DNA of 64,000 bases, from assembly GCF_003473485.1 (NCBI RefSeq), contig NC_053043.1:8008001-8072000 (forward strand), written 5' to 3'. Below are positions 1 through 11,649 of this stretch, piece by piece. A program made the translations under genes and the position numbers. How positions within the stretch are numbered: the stretch's first letter is position 1; the number at the start of each line of letters is the position of its first letter. This DNA is from Medicago truncatula. Its lineage: Eukaryota > Streptophyta > Magnoliopsida > Fabales > Fabaceae. The notes under the pieces were generated by a model. It was not told the origin of the DNA, made no database searches, and saw only the letters and a program-made list of their open reading frames with translations.

Positions 1-520
1 CATCATCTCAAATATCAATTCATAAAACGAAAGTGGAGCTTTGATATTCGAACAAGTTAATTTAGACAAAGATTGTAAAGGCAGCGAAATAGTCTTTACA
101 ATCTTTGAGACATATAGTTTCGATCTTCAAGGGAACTAATAATGATCAAGTCAGCGAAATAGGCTTGGTTGTTAGAGGAACCAAAATCTAATAGTAATCA
201 AGTCAGCGAAATAGGCTTGGTTGCTAGAGGAACAAAAGAGAAACTGTCTTGAGAAATTAGGTCTAACATAAGGTTATAAGTTTAATAGTTTGGTTTGTGA
301 AGGACTTGTCATTAGGATGAACCAATAATTCCAAGACTTTTATCTTTTCTTTTATTATTTGCTTTTAATTAAAAATACAAACCTTTCTACCTTATAAAAT
401 CTTCAGTCTAATCATTATCTAAAGTTAATTGAATTCATAACTCACTGTCGGAACGATACTCATATTTTTACTACTTCGGTAAGACCGTGCACTTGCGGTT
501 TTATCCCATCAGGTGGGTCA
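1..520. repeat. Repeat-like sequence, possibly an old LTR-retroelement fragment
   Basis: A unit of about 40 bases (roughly 'atcaagtcagcgaaatagg' plus a flank ending 'gaggaac') occurs twice in tandem near 139-232, and a related piece precedes it at about 75-135. The stretch around 440-510 ('gtcggaacgatactc', then 'gaccgtgcacttgcggt') resembles sequence I associate with legume LTR retrotransposons. I see no open reading frame, primer-binding site or paired LTR, so the family is a guess. It would be a broken, old remnant. Confidence 0.3.
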
Positions 521-1220
521 AAAACGGTTGGAAAGTCATAAATGTGGTAAAAGAATGTGGTAAAGTTGGCACTGATGCATGTGGTGCAAACCACCGACAT
601 GCCACTGATGCATTCCGGAAAATAAAATCCGGAATGTACCTTTGTGTTCCGGAATATATTTTCCGGACTAATACGATAATGGTGAACGAGGAAAAAGTTG
701 GCACTTCTTGTATGGCTAAGGAAGTTTCGTAATGTTAATCCGGAAAGCTTCAACATTGGATTCTTTTGAAAGAGAGCCATTAATGTAGGTTTGGACGGTT
801 ACAACCACTAACATGTTTTCATTGACTGTAGTAAGGACCTAGGACTTGTTTTATGCTATAAACAGACTTCCATCTTCAACAAATACCTTCATTGTTCACT
901 TCACCTCTTTTCTTCCATTTTCTTCAAATGTTTTTAATTTTTTAGGGTTGTCGGTGGTGTCATGGTCATTGTTGACTGTTCATATGAACCCTGCAATTGC
1001 ATTGCAGCTTGTGTGGGGTTCATATAACGGTCAACAGAGACCATTGACATCAAAGAAAGACACAAAAAAGCACGTAATATCTGATCCGGATTTCGTTTTC
1101 CGGAAATCACTAACAATCTAGTCCGGATTATGTAAACAGGACCAGGGGTATTTTAGTAAATTTTGCAGGGCGCGAGAAGGCAGCACGGTGGGAAAAGTAA
1201 AACTCTTATCATTAATACCA
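521..1220. other. Gene-free stretch with repeated 'ccgga' motifs
   Basis: The motifs 'ttccgga' and 'tccgga' recur around 610-680 and 1080-1130, some as short inverted pairs. Short open frames on both strands are unlike any protein I know. I see no gene here. Confidence 0.4.
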
Positions 1221-1240
1221 TGTAAGGACAACTATGTTTT

Positions 1241-1384
1241 TATTTTTTTTATTTTTTATGGGTGGATAAAATGACAAAGTCATTATAAACTCGCACACAC
1301 ATGTGGAGGTGTTGGGATTCAAACACAGTCATGGCGTCCGACCTCACAATTTCAAAATTTGTCAGTTGAACTGGGACTTATGGA
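1241..1384 (-). mobile_element. tRNA-derived SINE (copy 1, diverged)
   Basis: Read on the minus strand this begins 'agtcccagttcaactgac', a decayed A-box, has a decayed B-box ('gtgtttgaatcc'), and ends in an A/T-rich tail at the low-coordinate side. The flanks 'taaggacaactatgtttt' (about 1223-1240) and 'taaggacagctaggtttt' (about 1385-1402) form an imperfect target-site duplication. It is the same family as the copies at 16000, 31385 and 33021. Confidence 0.7.
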
Positions 1385-1408
1385 TAAGGACAGCTAGGTT
1401 TTATCATA

Positions 1409-1410
<2 letters not shown>

Positions 1411-1450
<40 letters not shown>
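1411..1450. repeat. (AT)n microsatellite
   Basis: This is an almost pure run of about 18 AT dinucleotides directly after the SINE target-site duplication. Confidence 0.95.
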
Positions 1451-1453
<3 letters not shown>

Positions 1454-1468
1454 AGAAGTAATAACTTA

Positions 1469-1616
1469 CTTCCTCCGGTCTTATTTATAAGAGATATTTG
1501 ACTTTTTTTATTCATTGCATAAATGATATATTTGGTCTATATTGTAGACAAGATACATCAATTATTCAATGAATCTAAAAAGTCAATTTTTTTCTTATAA
1601 ATAGGACCGGAGGGAG
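1469..1616. mobile_element. Stowaway-like MITE
   Basis: The 148-bp palindromic element has termini 'cttcctccggtcttatttataag' (left) and the reverse complement of 'cttataaataggaccggagg' (right), flanked by TA on both sides. Terminal repeats of this 'CTCCCTCCGG' kind with a TA duplication are typical of Stowaway MITEs, mobilised by Tc1/mariner transposases. There is no coding capacity. Confidence 0.75.
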
Positions 1617-1618
1617 TA

Positions 1619-2448
1619 CTATATAAGTTCCTTGGTTTTATGGTTTAACTAATAAAAATTAATTTATCTATTTTTTTTGAAAGAATAATAAAAATTAATT
1701 TATTAAAAATAGTTATAAAATAATGAAATAGGTACATATTCAATTCAATGGAGAGATCTAAAAAAAGTATACACATTTCCTTTTCAAGAAAAAAAAGTAT
1801 ACACATTCATCATGTGTTTTTGCAGCATCACATCTCATACTAGATAGCTATTCTCGTCAAAGTTTCAAGAATAGAAAGAGTTGACTTTATTTACATCAAA
1901 CTTGTTCCCCATTTTCTACTTAATTAATTAATAAAACTCATATAATCTATAAAGAAAATGTACCACAGCGGAGCATTGAAATACAAATAAAAATTACGTA
2001 AAATATGGCAAAAACAACTTGTTATCCTTGTCACACTTACCTTAGAAATGATAAAGTATGTAAAAGAAAAATAACCAGCTAAGGTTAACTATCTCAAAAG
2101 AATACCATTTTGTTACCAAAAACTATTTTAAGAAAATCACAACATCATCTTTCTATCACGTATATAAAAAGTTTATCCAATATTTGAAACATGCATAACG
2201 TCTTTCAGTTACAACAAATTTAATCAATAATTAACCACATTGTATCATTCTTGTTTCCCTTTTACCAAATTGTTCCTGAGATTAATTAAGGTACCTGTGA
2301 TTAATAAATTAATTATTTATTAATCACAGGTACTTATTAATTAATCTTGTTACCAAATAATAAAAGTCCTAGGTGTACAACAATTAACAATCTTGTTACC
2401 TCTCAAAAAAAAAAAAATCAACAATATTATTAAGGTTTGTTTGAAAAC
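1619..2448. promoter_or_regulatory. Upstream region of the kinase gene, with a hairpin
   Basis: This is AT-rich DNA with no gene. At 2280-2346 it holds a near-perfect inverted repeat with arms of about 30 bases ('ggtacctgtgattaataaat' against its reverse complement) and a loop of about 5 bases. The hairpin ends about 100 bases before the kinase start codon, so it lies in the promoter or 5' UTR. No TATA box stands out in the AT-rich background. Confidence 0.4.
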
Positions 2449-4562
2449 ATGAGTTGCATTCCATGTTGCTGCAAATCCGAGGTTAAATCAACCTCTTACA
2501 ACCAAGTTTCCAACAAAGTTTCCAAAGGAAGAAGAACATTTAAATCATTAGCAGATGCTATGTCACGAAAAACAGGTATGTGGTATATGATTCATTCTAG
2601 ATAGATACACAAATTAATATATATATATTATTTTCTAATTCAATCAAACAATATTTATTAAATTGCATGTTCATACAAAAAATAAAAATTTTGTTGTATG
2701 ATAATTCCTTCCTCAAAACCACACTGTTCTATTGTTTTTGGTTCATTTCTTAACATGGTATATATATATCCAAATGGAAATGTGGATTAATAATTTGTTT
2801 GATCTTAAATTAAATTGCAGGTAGCAGCAGACATAGACAAATTACAACAGAAATACTAAAATATGGAGCTGCAAAAAACGATGTTAAAGTATTAACATAT
2901 GAAGAAATTGCTGAGGCAACAAACAACTTCGGTTCTGATTGTCTTGTGGGAGAAGGTGGATTTGGGAATGTGTATAAAGGATACATGAAAAGCATTGAAC
3001 AAGTTTGTTTCTCTCTCTTTCTTGTAGTACAAGTTTGTTTCTTGTTTTACAAGTTATGTGAGTCTCATATTAAATACTCAATGTTCAGAATTTTTTACAA
3101 GTTATGAGAGTCTCATATTAAATACTCAATGTTCAGACTGTAGCTGTGAAGACTCTGAACAGGGATGGGAATCAGGGAACAAGAGAATTTTTCGCAGAAG
3201 TTTTAATGTTGAGTATGGTGAATCATCCAAACCTAGTGAAGCTTGTTGGTTATTGTGTAGAAGATGATCAAAGGATTTTAGTTTACGAGTACATGACCAA
3301 TGGAAGCTTGGAAGATCACCTTCTTGGTAGGTAGTAGTATCTAAAAACATTATGTTTCTTAGACTTCTTTTTTTGGTGAATAGGAAATTGCATCCTTAAA
3401 ATTGCAACCATCGATCAAAGTAGCCTCTCTTTTTTTCGAATTAGCAATTGCGTCCTTGACGTCAATCAAAAGGTCTCTTTGTTAAGTTATGCGAGTATGA
3501 CTCACATGACATGTTAAATAAAGATGTGACATTCCACATGGGCTCCATATCATTTGTCAAGTGATGTGGAGACGCAACACATTCGTCCTAGAGACATAGC
3601 AATGATTTAGAGTCCACATGTTTCTAACTATTGAACTTAACGAAGAGATTATTTGATTGACATGTTACAATTTCAGGGACGAAATTGCCTATTCTCCCTT
3701 TTTTTTCAATTCACCGAAACCAAACTTTAGACAACACTAAAACTGAAACGATTGTGTTTGTTTGTTTGTTTACCACAGATATAGGTAATGATAAGGAACC
3801 ATTGGATTGGCATACAAGGATGAAAATTGCCAACGGAGCAGCAAGAGGACTTGAATATCTGCATAACTACGCAGATCCACCGGTGATTTTTCGTGATTTA
3901 AAATCGTCTAATATACTATTGGATGAAAATTTCAATCCAAAGCTTTCTGATTTTGGTCTTGCCAAGATTGCCCCAAGAGAGGGTGAGTTTGTGCCCAAAA
4001 CTAGAGTTATGGGGACTTATGGCTACTGTGCACCAGAATATGTTGCTACTGGTCAATGTACCTCAAAGTCAGATATTTATAGTTTTGGTGTTGTGTTTTT
4101 GGAAATAATCAGTGGTAGGAGAGTAATTGACACTGCCAGAGATGCAGAAGAACAAAACTTGATTGATTGGGTATGTCGCGTTAAATATGAGATTCAACGA
4201 TGAAAATTTCATTAAACTTGATTGATTGTAGTGTTGCAATATAATGGTTGTCCTTGTTTATGAATTGGCAGGCACAACCTTTGTTTGAGGATAGAGCAAA
4301 GTTCACTCTAATGGCTGATCCTTTGCTTAAAGGAAAGTTCCCTGTAAAGGGACTATTTCAAGCCCTTGCAGTGGCAGCAATGTGTCTACAAGAAGAAGCT
4401 GACACGCGCCCGTACATGGATGATGTCGTAGAGGCTCTTGCACATTTAGCAGTACACAAAACTGATGAAAAAGACATAGCTGGTGAATCTATAAAAACTG
4501 CTGGTCATGTTGAATCTTTTAGAGCTCCAAGTGGAAGTTCATTTGCAGCTGAAAGGGCATAA
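2449..4562 (+). CDS. Receptor-like cytoplasmic kinase, subfamily VII (PBL26-like)
   Basis: Five exons are inferred from splice signals and protein continuity: 2449-2575, 2821-3002, 3137-3326, 3779-4170 and 4272-4562, giving 393 residues. The protein starts [10 protein letters not shown], a cysteine cluster suited to palmitoylation and plasma-membrane attachment; there is no glycine-2 for myristoylation. The kinase domain runs from about residue 80. It has the glycine loop [11 protein letters not shown], the VAVK lysine near 108, catalytic IFRDLKSSN with aspartate near 206 (phenylalanine where relatives have tyrosine), SDFGLA near 224 and APE, so it should be active. The [26 protein letters not shown] region is typical of the PBL26/CDL1 branch of RLCK-VII, kinases that relay signals from pattern-recognition and other surface receptors. 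Intron 2 carries a tandem duplication of its 3' splice region and intron 3 a foldback element. Function is assigned by family. Confidence 0.9.
3375..3715. repeat. Foldback (MITE-like) element in kinase intron 3
   Basis: The left arm starts near 3375 ('ggtgaataggaaattgca') and matches in reverse complement the right arm ending near 3715 ('gaaattgcctattctc', then 'ttcacc'). Further inside, 'caatcaaaaggtctctttgttaagtt' pairs imperfectly with 'aacttaacgaagagattatttgattg'. It lies wholly within the intron at 3327-3778 and has no coding potential. I could not define a target-site duplication. Confidence 0.6.
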
Positions 4563-5519
4563 TAGTAGCTACAATATGGCCATACAACAGACTATTGGAT
4601 TTCACTCAAAAGATTGTCCTGCCAAAAAAAATGTGCTTAGGGTATAATTCTGTTTGTGTAAAATGTCCTACTATTAAATGTTTAGGATTTAGTGATTTTC
4701 TTTTTGGATTGGAATCAGGATCCCTTTGATTCATCTTTCTTTCTTTTCATTTTTTTCAAAGAAAGTTTCGCCTGAGTTTTATATTTATTTCATTCATCAT
4801 TGGACATCCGAGATACCGATGTCCAAAAACATACATGTATATTTCCAAATTCCAATTACAAATACATTGTTATTGTTTTTTTTACAATTTTACATAGATT
4901 AAATTTCGGGTGTAATCCAATCCCACAAAACTGGCTTTTAAAACGGTTGGTTCTTATCTCCAGGCCTGATCTCTAGTCAATATGAGACTTAAAACCTATT
5001 GTTTGTCCATGAGGCGTTAGCTTAGTGGTGAGACTACAGTCTTAAAACCTCAAGGAATGGAGTTAAGATCGTAGTCTCGGATGATCTGATAAGAATGATA
5101 ATAATCAGCAGTACTAAAAGTGCAGGAAAATTGAAACACATGATCCGAAAGAGAGAAAAAAAGAGCATGATCCCAAAATTAAAAAGAAAAATAATTGTTC
5201 AAGTATAGCAACAAAATGTGAAAATTAAAATGAAGATGCTGCAAACATGCAAGTTTTGATCCCTCAGAACAAGCTAGTGCAGGCTAAATCAAGAAAATTA
5301 AAAAGAAAGTTACTTAAAAGGACTTGGATTCGACGAAGTAAATGTGTCACATAGTTACTGATTTTGGCCTTCCAATATCAGATCAACAATGAAGATTATA
5401 TAACAATAATTTAAATTTAGTAAAGGTGTAATGTATGCCGACTGATCTGAAATCAATGACCGAGATCAATTAATACATGTAAACACATGCTTTTTCTATT
5501 GCAGTAGATCGGATCCCGC
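4563..5519. other. Intergenic, with a tRNA-like (SINE-like) fragment
   Basis: No gene is seen. Around 5010-5085 'ggcgttagcttagtggtgag' resembles a polymerase III A-box, but a clear B-box is lacking, so it is at best a decayed SINE remnant. The rest is AT-rich 3' flanking sequence of the genes on either side. Confidence 0.4.
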
Positions 5520-5849
5520 TTAGAGGTGAAAGTTGTTGATATCATCCCTGAGGATCTTGTAGCTGTAACCAGGAATTCTGTTGAATTGATTACTTTCATA
5601 ATCTACTTCTGTAACAGAACATATTTTTCGGATGAACCTATTTGTTGAACTTCTTTGCTTCCTTTTCTTCCAGGTTGTTGGCAAAAACCAGAAACTAGGC
5701 TTCTTTGCTTTCTCCATGTCTACAAGATGTTGCTGAGGTTTCTGTGAAATTCCTCTTATGTCTAACTCAAACTTAGTGAAATATTCAATTTCCTTTCTCA
5801 CTAATGATCCAATAGTGCCCCTTGTGCCTATAGCAACAGGTGCAGCCAT
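5520..5849 (-). CDS. Uncharacterised plant protein, 109 residues
   Basis: A single uninterrupted exon encodes 109 residues beginning MAAPVAIGTRGTIGSLVRKE. The first 35 residues (APVAIGTRGTIGSLV, then KEIEYFTKFELD) look like a conserved N-terminal block that I associate with small uncharacterised dicot proteins. A lysine/arginine-rich middle (TTWKKRKQR) and an acidic-aromatic C-terminus (IPGYSYKILRDDINNF) follow. There is no signal peptide or membrane segment. Upstream on the coding strand a TATA-like CTATAAAG lies at about 5889-5896, some 40-47 bases before the start codon. This and the intact frame argue for a real gene. I do not know the function. Confidence 0.7.
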   Translation of the reverse strand: MAAPVAIGTRGTIGSLVRKEIEYFTKFELDIRGISQKPQQHLVDMEKAKKPSFWFLPTTWKKRKQRSSTNRFIRKICSVTEVDYESNQFNRIPGYSYKILRDDINNFHL

Positions 5850-5888
5850 TTCACATGGACTTATGCCAATGAATTATATGGCACTACT

Positions 5889-5896
5889 CTTTATAG
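5889..5896 (-). promoter_or_regulatory. TATA-like box of the 109-residue gene
   Basis: The coding strand reads CTATAAAG about 40-47 bases upstream of the ATG. With a transcription start about 30 bases downstream, the 5' UTR would be very short, so the assignment is tentative. Confidence 0.4.
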
Positions 5897-5899
5897 TGC

Positions 5900-7389
5900 A
5901 CGAGGCTTCTAGTTGAAGAAAGTAAGGGTCATGGTTCTTAATTTTCAATTAGGAGGAGCATCTATTTTTTTTTCTTTATTAAACTGTAGTATATGATTAA
6001 ATGCTTTATGAAAAGCATATGCATGGAATTTAACAAAATTGAAACTTTAAAAAGTTGAAATGAGTTGGTTTATGGACATCATACTTTACACTTTTTGACA
6101 CCATGTTTGTATTTTTTTAAGAAACTATTAAACATAGAATGTTTATCTTATTGACAATAACATATTTAGAGACATTAACATCACAAAACATGTGTAGCTA
6201 GCTATGAATGAAATGTGATAGGCACTGCCTAATCAAAAGTTTCTTATGCATACACCAGTAAGTGTTAACTACGATTAATTTTTTAGAAACTTTAACTGGA
6301 AATTCCTCTTTAAATTAAACAATTATTACTTTTCTATACTTTAAAATGCAAATTTTAAATTTCTATGGCGCTCAATGGTTACTTTTTATTTTTTTAATAC
6401 ATCATCATGTCATGTCAGAGTTATTCTCCGCCTTTCATGCCTTGGTTGTGGGAGAGAGGTTGAGATGTGTCTTTCATGGTTGAGGTGCTTTTTTCCCTTA
6501 AATTATTTGTATGTTTATTTTTGGAGAAAAATGATGATGCATAAAGTACTAAATTTGAAAATCTGTGAATACAATCATGTTCAATCAAGCAGTAATTAAA
6601 TAGTGATTGGTATTTGTGAAATTGAGTCTCCATTATGACTCATCTAATATGAAATGTTAACATCATACATCGAAGACGACATTAACACGTCGCTGTTAAA
6701 AAATTTAAATATGAAATCATTGAATGTATCATGATTTATATGTGTTGATATTGAACATTGAACACGTCTTATATCATAAATATATTGTGTTAAAGAGCTC
6801 ATCCAGATATATTTTTTTTAGTAAAAAAATATATTCATTCAAATCGATATAGTACATCGAAAATAAACACATTACCTCCAAGTTAATTGCATAAAACACC
6901 AAAATACATAGAGATGTGATAAAATCCAAGTGACCGAAATATTTATGTCTATAGAAATGTAACATTGACCCCTGAATCATTTTGATTGAATATGTAATCT
7001 ATTAAATTTGTTTTGTCAATCTAAATCAGACGAACACTGCAACAAGATATAAAAACAAACAATGTCACACCAAAACAACAAACAAGACAACATCACGTTC
7101 AAAGTTTGAAATAAAAAAAATAAAAAAAAAACCAAATTTATGAGAAACCATTTATTTAGATGAAAAATAAGATTTAAAGTTAGAGAAAGAAGATGGAACT
7201 CCTGTCTCTAAAAGTTTGTATCAACTATTTATTCATTCATACATTAGTAACCACCAATATAGTGTAAGTAACACAAGGAGAGACGGCTTCAAATGTGGGG
7301 GTTGGAACTTGTAAGTGTCTTGGCATGGTTGTCACTTTATTTTGTATAATAATTTATTTTATTTTATTTTTATAACTGATGAGCCTTGA
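5900..7389. other. Gene-free AT-rich stretch
   Basis: Short open frames here have no recognisable domain and unlikely composition. I see no gene, tRNA or clearly bounded transposon. Confidence 0.5.
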
Positions 7390-8450
7390 GGCGACATCTA
7401 TAATATATAAATGAAAAATTGTAATACAAAAGAGAGGGTGGCAAAACCAAACCCTCAAAGGAACATTAACAAAATCGAAAGTTGGGAAGACCTAGCTTAT
7501 TCCTACCTAGGTCCCCTCTAATTATAATTGGAGGAAAGGACCACAAGTGAAATCAGCAATAGATAAGCCTAAGTTTGCAAGTTTGTCAGCACGATGATTT
7601 TCTTCTCTGTAAATATGAGACAAGATGAATTGCATAGATTGAAGCTTTCCAACACAGTTGTTCCATCTATTCTTTAATTTCCAAGGAACTATAGAGGGTG
7701 ACTTGATGGCCAACGTAGCTATCTTGGAGTCAGTCTCTATCCAAAGGTGATGCCATTTTTTATCAAAAACAATTTCAACAGCCATAATAATACCTATTAA
7801 TTCAGCATGTAAAGAGTTAGCAATACCGATGTTCAGCAAAACATCCTTTGGAGTCACCCTGATTGTTTCTGAAGATTCCAGCGCAAGCAAATAAGCCAGG
7901 GTTGCCTTGAGAAGCCCCATCAGTGTTGCATTTAATCCAATTATGAATAGGAGGGTGCCAGAGATCCTCCACAATTTTTGGAGCATTAGGAATGTGAGTT
8001 TCAATTCTGAAAGCTTTCAAAACCACAAAGTCTCTGATTGCTGGGCTAGTTACTGCAGATATAAGGTTACCAGATAGGTTCACACTTGCAATGATCATGT
8101 TTTTAGCTGCAACTAAATTTGGTTTGACATTGTTGAATTTGAAGTTGTTTCTAGAGAACCATATGACATTTATGGTATTGATAAAAGCAGTTGAGATAGT
8201 GAGTTAGCTTGAGGGCTCCAGCTTCTATTACAAGTATCAAATATATTAAGGATGGAAGACAAATCAATGCTGGAGTTAATGCTAGATTGAAGCCAGTTCC
8301 AAAGAGATAGCGAAAAAGGACAATGGAGAATGAGATAAGCTGCTGTTTCTTGCGCTTTGTTGCATAAAATACACATGGAAGGGAGGCGGCATCCTCTCCA
8401 GGCTAGATTTTCATCGGTTGGTAATTTTTTTGTGAATAGCCCTCCAAATT
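7390..8450 (-). mobile_element. LINE (non-LTR retrotransposon) 3' fragment: zf-RVT plus RNase H
   Basis: Reading on the minus strand from about 8450, LPTDENLAWRGC followed by CILCNKAQETAAYLILHC forms the zinc-knuckle (zf-RVT) domain that follows reverse transcriptase in plant LINEs. It continues through a linker into an RNase H domain: WIKCNTDGAS (first Asp), SLHAELIG (Glu), LWIETDSK (Asp) and REENHRADKLANLG (Asp). All four catalytic acidic residues are present, but the frame shifts once near 7838, between GCFAE and NIGIANS, and stops interrupt the linker near 8100-8170. Endonuclease and reverse transcriptase are missing, so this is a 5'-truncated dead copy. The A/T-rich sequence at about 7345-7375 may be the remnant of its tail. 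Confidence 0.85.
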
Positions 8451-9115
8451 TTTTGTAAAATAAAATTTATTTAATAATTGATTAAAAGATGAAATTAAAG
8501 GCAAAGAGATGATAAAAAAAATTGTAAGATAGTTTAATGGCTAGATTAACATATGGGGAAGTGATGAATTTAGAGTCCAACTTTGACGCTACATATAATA
8601 TTCTTAGTAGCTATCAATTAAGTTACACTTACAAGATGAGATATAATGAAAATTAGAACGATGTGTATAAATAAGAATCGTTAAGTATAAAATAGTAGAT
8701 ATATTTATTGAGTGTCTGTACTTCTTTTTTTTGTTAAGTAACCTAACGGCTAGAAATAAGTGGAGTGTTCAGGGTTCGAATCTGACTCTTATGTATATTA
8801 TGCAATATCCCCGACCAATCGAGCTAAGCTCACGTGCACAATTCTTTTACCAGTAATAAAAATCAATTTTCAAGTATATATTTTTCTTTTTGCTGGAAAT
8901 CTCCAAGCATATATTTATATCATATCAATCCATTGTAGTCAAAATAATAATATTATACACATCCATCTTTATCTAAAACCCAAAACAAAACCCTTTCTTC
9001 CAATCCAAAAGAAAAGTAAAATAAAAAAAAGACCCAAGTTTAGAAGAGAGAGAAAACAAAAACAAAACCTAAATTACCAGAAATTGTAAGAAGAAATGCT
9101 CGAAGTTGTTGAACA
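8451..9115. other. Upstream region of cardiolipin synthase gene
   Basis: No gene is seen. Around 8744-8835 'aacctaacggctagaaat' and the B-box-like 'gggttcgaatctg' suggest a decayed tRNA-derived SINE. The last 150 bases are A-rich and fit a 5' UTR for the gene starting at 9116. Confidence 0.4.
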
Positions 9116-11649
9116 ATGGTGATTTTCAGGTCTCTTAAATCAATCCTCACAAACTCAAACACCATAGCTAGAACCTTCCTCACACCAACAACCTCAACAA
9201 CAATCACTCTTCCCTTTTCTCCATTACTCCACAACGCGCTTTTTCTCTTTCCTTCTCATCACAGCGGCCCCCTTTTCCTCGCTTCTCCGCCTTGGAAGCT
9301 TTCTCAATCCGCTACCCCTCTTTATCATCACGCTAAAGCCGTTGTTTTTCGCCGTAACGCTGTTAATCTTAACCTTCTTCGGATCACAACAACCCCTTTA
9401 CCAAACCATCGTCGTCTTGATTCCAATTTCAACAATTCACCGCAAAATTCACCTTTTTATACTTTTTTCAATGCGCCAAATTTGATTTCTTTTGCGAGAT
9501 TGGTTTCGGGTCCTTTTCTTGGATGGTAAGTATTTTGTGAATTTTGCTTGAAATAATTTGAAAATTTGTTTTTTTTCTCATGTGTTGATTTGATTTATGT
9601 TTTTTTTTGTAGGATGATTGTGAATGATATGTATACTTCAGCTATGGTGGGGTTGGCTATCTCTGGTGGGTCTGATTGGGTATGAAAAAAAATATCATTT
9701 TTTTAAAATTGTGATTTGAGGCATGTACATTTTAAGCACCTCTATATGCTGAAATGATTTGATAATAGATAATGTAATGTAACCTTATTCACTCTTTGCT
9801 GAATTCATATCTTTGTAGCAGCACTGACACCTCCGATCGAAGATGTGTTTGGTGTCTAACATGTGTTATGTTCGACATTGACTATTGACACAACACCGTG
9901 TTTATATTCAATTATGTCATTTTTTCAAATTACCATATATGTGTAGATTTATATGCTAAATTTTTCATTTTTTTTTTTATGTGGCATAATTGTAGCTTGA
10001 TGGGTATGTGGCTAGGAAGATGAAGATTGATTCTGTAGTTGGTTCCTATCTTGATCCCCTTGCTGATAAGGTATCAATGAATTATAGTTTCTTCTTATAA
10101 GCACTGTGTATGTTAGCTAGATATTGAGGTTGTATTTTGTTTGATGGTATGTTTACAATTATATAGGTACTTATTGGTTGTGTTGCTGTTGCGATGGTTC
10201 ATCAAGATCTACTGCATCGTAAGTAGTGCTTCACTATGGTAGCTGGTAGTTTTGTTTGTGTTTTTTTATGGTTTCTTTAACTCGAAGAAATAATATATGT
10301 TCTTTGTAATGTGTGAGTTAAAACCAAGTTGTGCAACATCTTTTCTCCTTGGAACAAGATCTTTAATTATTCTGGGCTGGCAATCAAGTGTAGATTTGAC
10401 TATATTTTCGTAGTTATATACTGTTTGTGCTTAATGAGTTCAGTAACTGAAAGAGAAGGGTGTAGTGAGCATTTGTATTCATATAGTGGTTTCAGTGTAT
10501 AGCATTTAAACTTGAGAACACATATATTGCTTTGTATTCCATCTATGTTGTGCAAATCTATTCATGTTGGTTTTTGATTTCGCAGCTGGACTTGTCGGGC
10601 TTGTTGTGTTCCGAGACACCTTCCTTGTTGGCGGTGCAATATTTCAAAGAGCTAGTAGCTTGGGTTGGAAGGTATGAAATTAGAATGTGGTTCTCGGCTT
10701 GTGTGTTTTCTTTCAGCTTCAGGATTTTTAGAGATCACAATATAATCTTGATTATTTGGTTATCTGATCTCAGTGGAAAAGCTGGTCTGATTTTTTTAAC
10801 CTTGATGGGGCCGGTCGCCAAAAAGTTGAACCACTCTTTATAAGCAAGGTAACACATTTTTGGCGTTTGAATTTAATCTTCAGAGCAGGGGCTTGGACAT
10901 TTAGGTTGGAGTAGCTTTCTGTAAAGCAGTTTTATCACCACATTATCATGTTTCCCATGTTGTTGAATTTTAGGATCATGATTGTAATGTACATACATGC
11001 ACAGAACCTTCGCAGTCTCTTATAAATGTTTTAGGGTAGCTATCTAGTTTTCTACTTTCATTTTTCTTCTGCGTTTGAGTATCCACATACTTACCGACTT
11101 TTACCTTTCCATCTTGAATAAAACCACCTCATCTTTATGACTGTTTGGGAACATGACCAGGGTATAGACTTGTGAAGTAAGGCTTCATATTATACAATTA
11201 CCATTCTTTAACTCCTTACTCATCCACCAACACATAAAAAAGAACTTTTTTCTCATAAATTAAAACGCAGCATGTGGTTAGAATAGAAAATAGTTTATAG
11301 ACAGGTAATAGTTTTCCTTTCTTTTATCCCACTTTCTGAGGAATACCAATTTGGACAGGTGAATACGGTTTTCCAGTTAGCGTTAGTTGCTGCAGCTCTT
11401 CTTCAACCCGATTTTGGAACCCCAGAAACTCAATCATACATTACTTATCTAAGGTAATTTGAGCAGATTTTTTTTTTCTAAGATGAATTCGGCTTGAATT
11501 TTGGTTGCCCTTGTGTTGATGTTTTCCCCATTTGTTGAACTTGGTTCATTTTCTGGTGCAGCTGGTTAGTGGCTTCAACAACAGTAGCATCTAGTGCGGC
11601 ATATGGTGTAAAATATTTGAGATCTCCAGTTGTATTAAAGTCAGCCTAG
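9116..11649 (+). CDS. CLS: Cardiolipin synthase (CDP-alcohol phosphatidyltransferase), mitochondrial
   Basis: Eight exons keep one reading frame: 9116-9525, 9613-9679, 9996-10070, 10167-10218, 10586-10671, 10774-10848, 11359-11453 and 11562-11649, giving 315 residues. The enzyme joins phosphatidylglycerol and CDP-diacylglycerol to make cardiolipin in the inner mitochondrial membrane. The family signature D-x2-D-G-x2-A-R-x8-G-x3-D-x3-D is complete, from [11 protein letters not shown] to LDPLADK at about residues 158-183, split across exons 2 and 3. The first 120 residues are rich in serine, threonine and arginine and lack acidic residues at the start, as expected of a mitochondrial targeting peptide. 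Hydrophobic segments follow ([38 protein letters not shown] and a C-terminal one). Length and exon layout look normal for the plant enzyme. A plastid phosphatidylglycerophosphate synthase is the main alternative, but the [10 protein letters not shown] context favours CLS. Confidence 0.88.

Noticed and set aside
460-1121. Several open frames on both strands near the left end
   Set aside because: They overlap one another on opposite strands, have repetitive 'FRK' or 'FRN' residues from 'ttccgga' motifs, and match no family I know.
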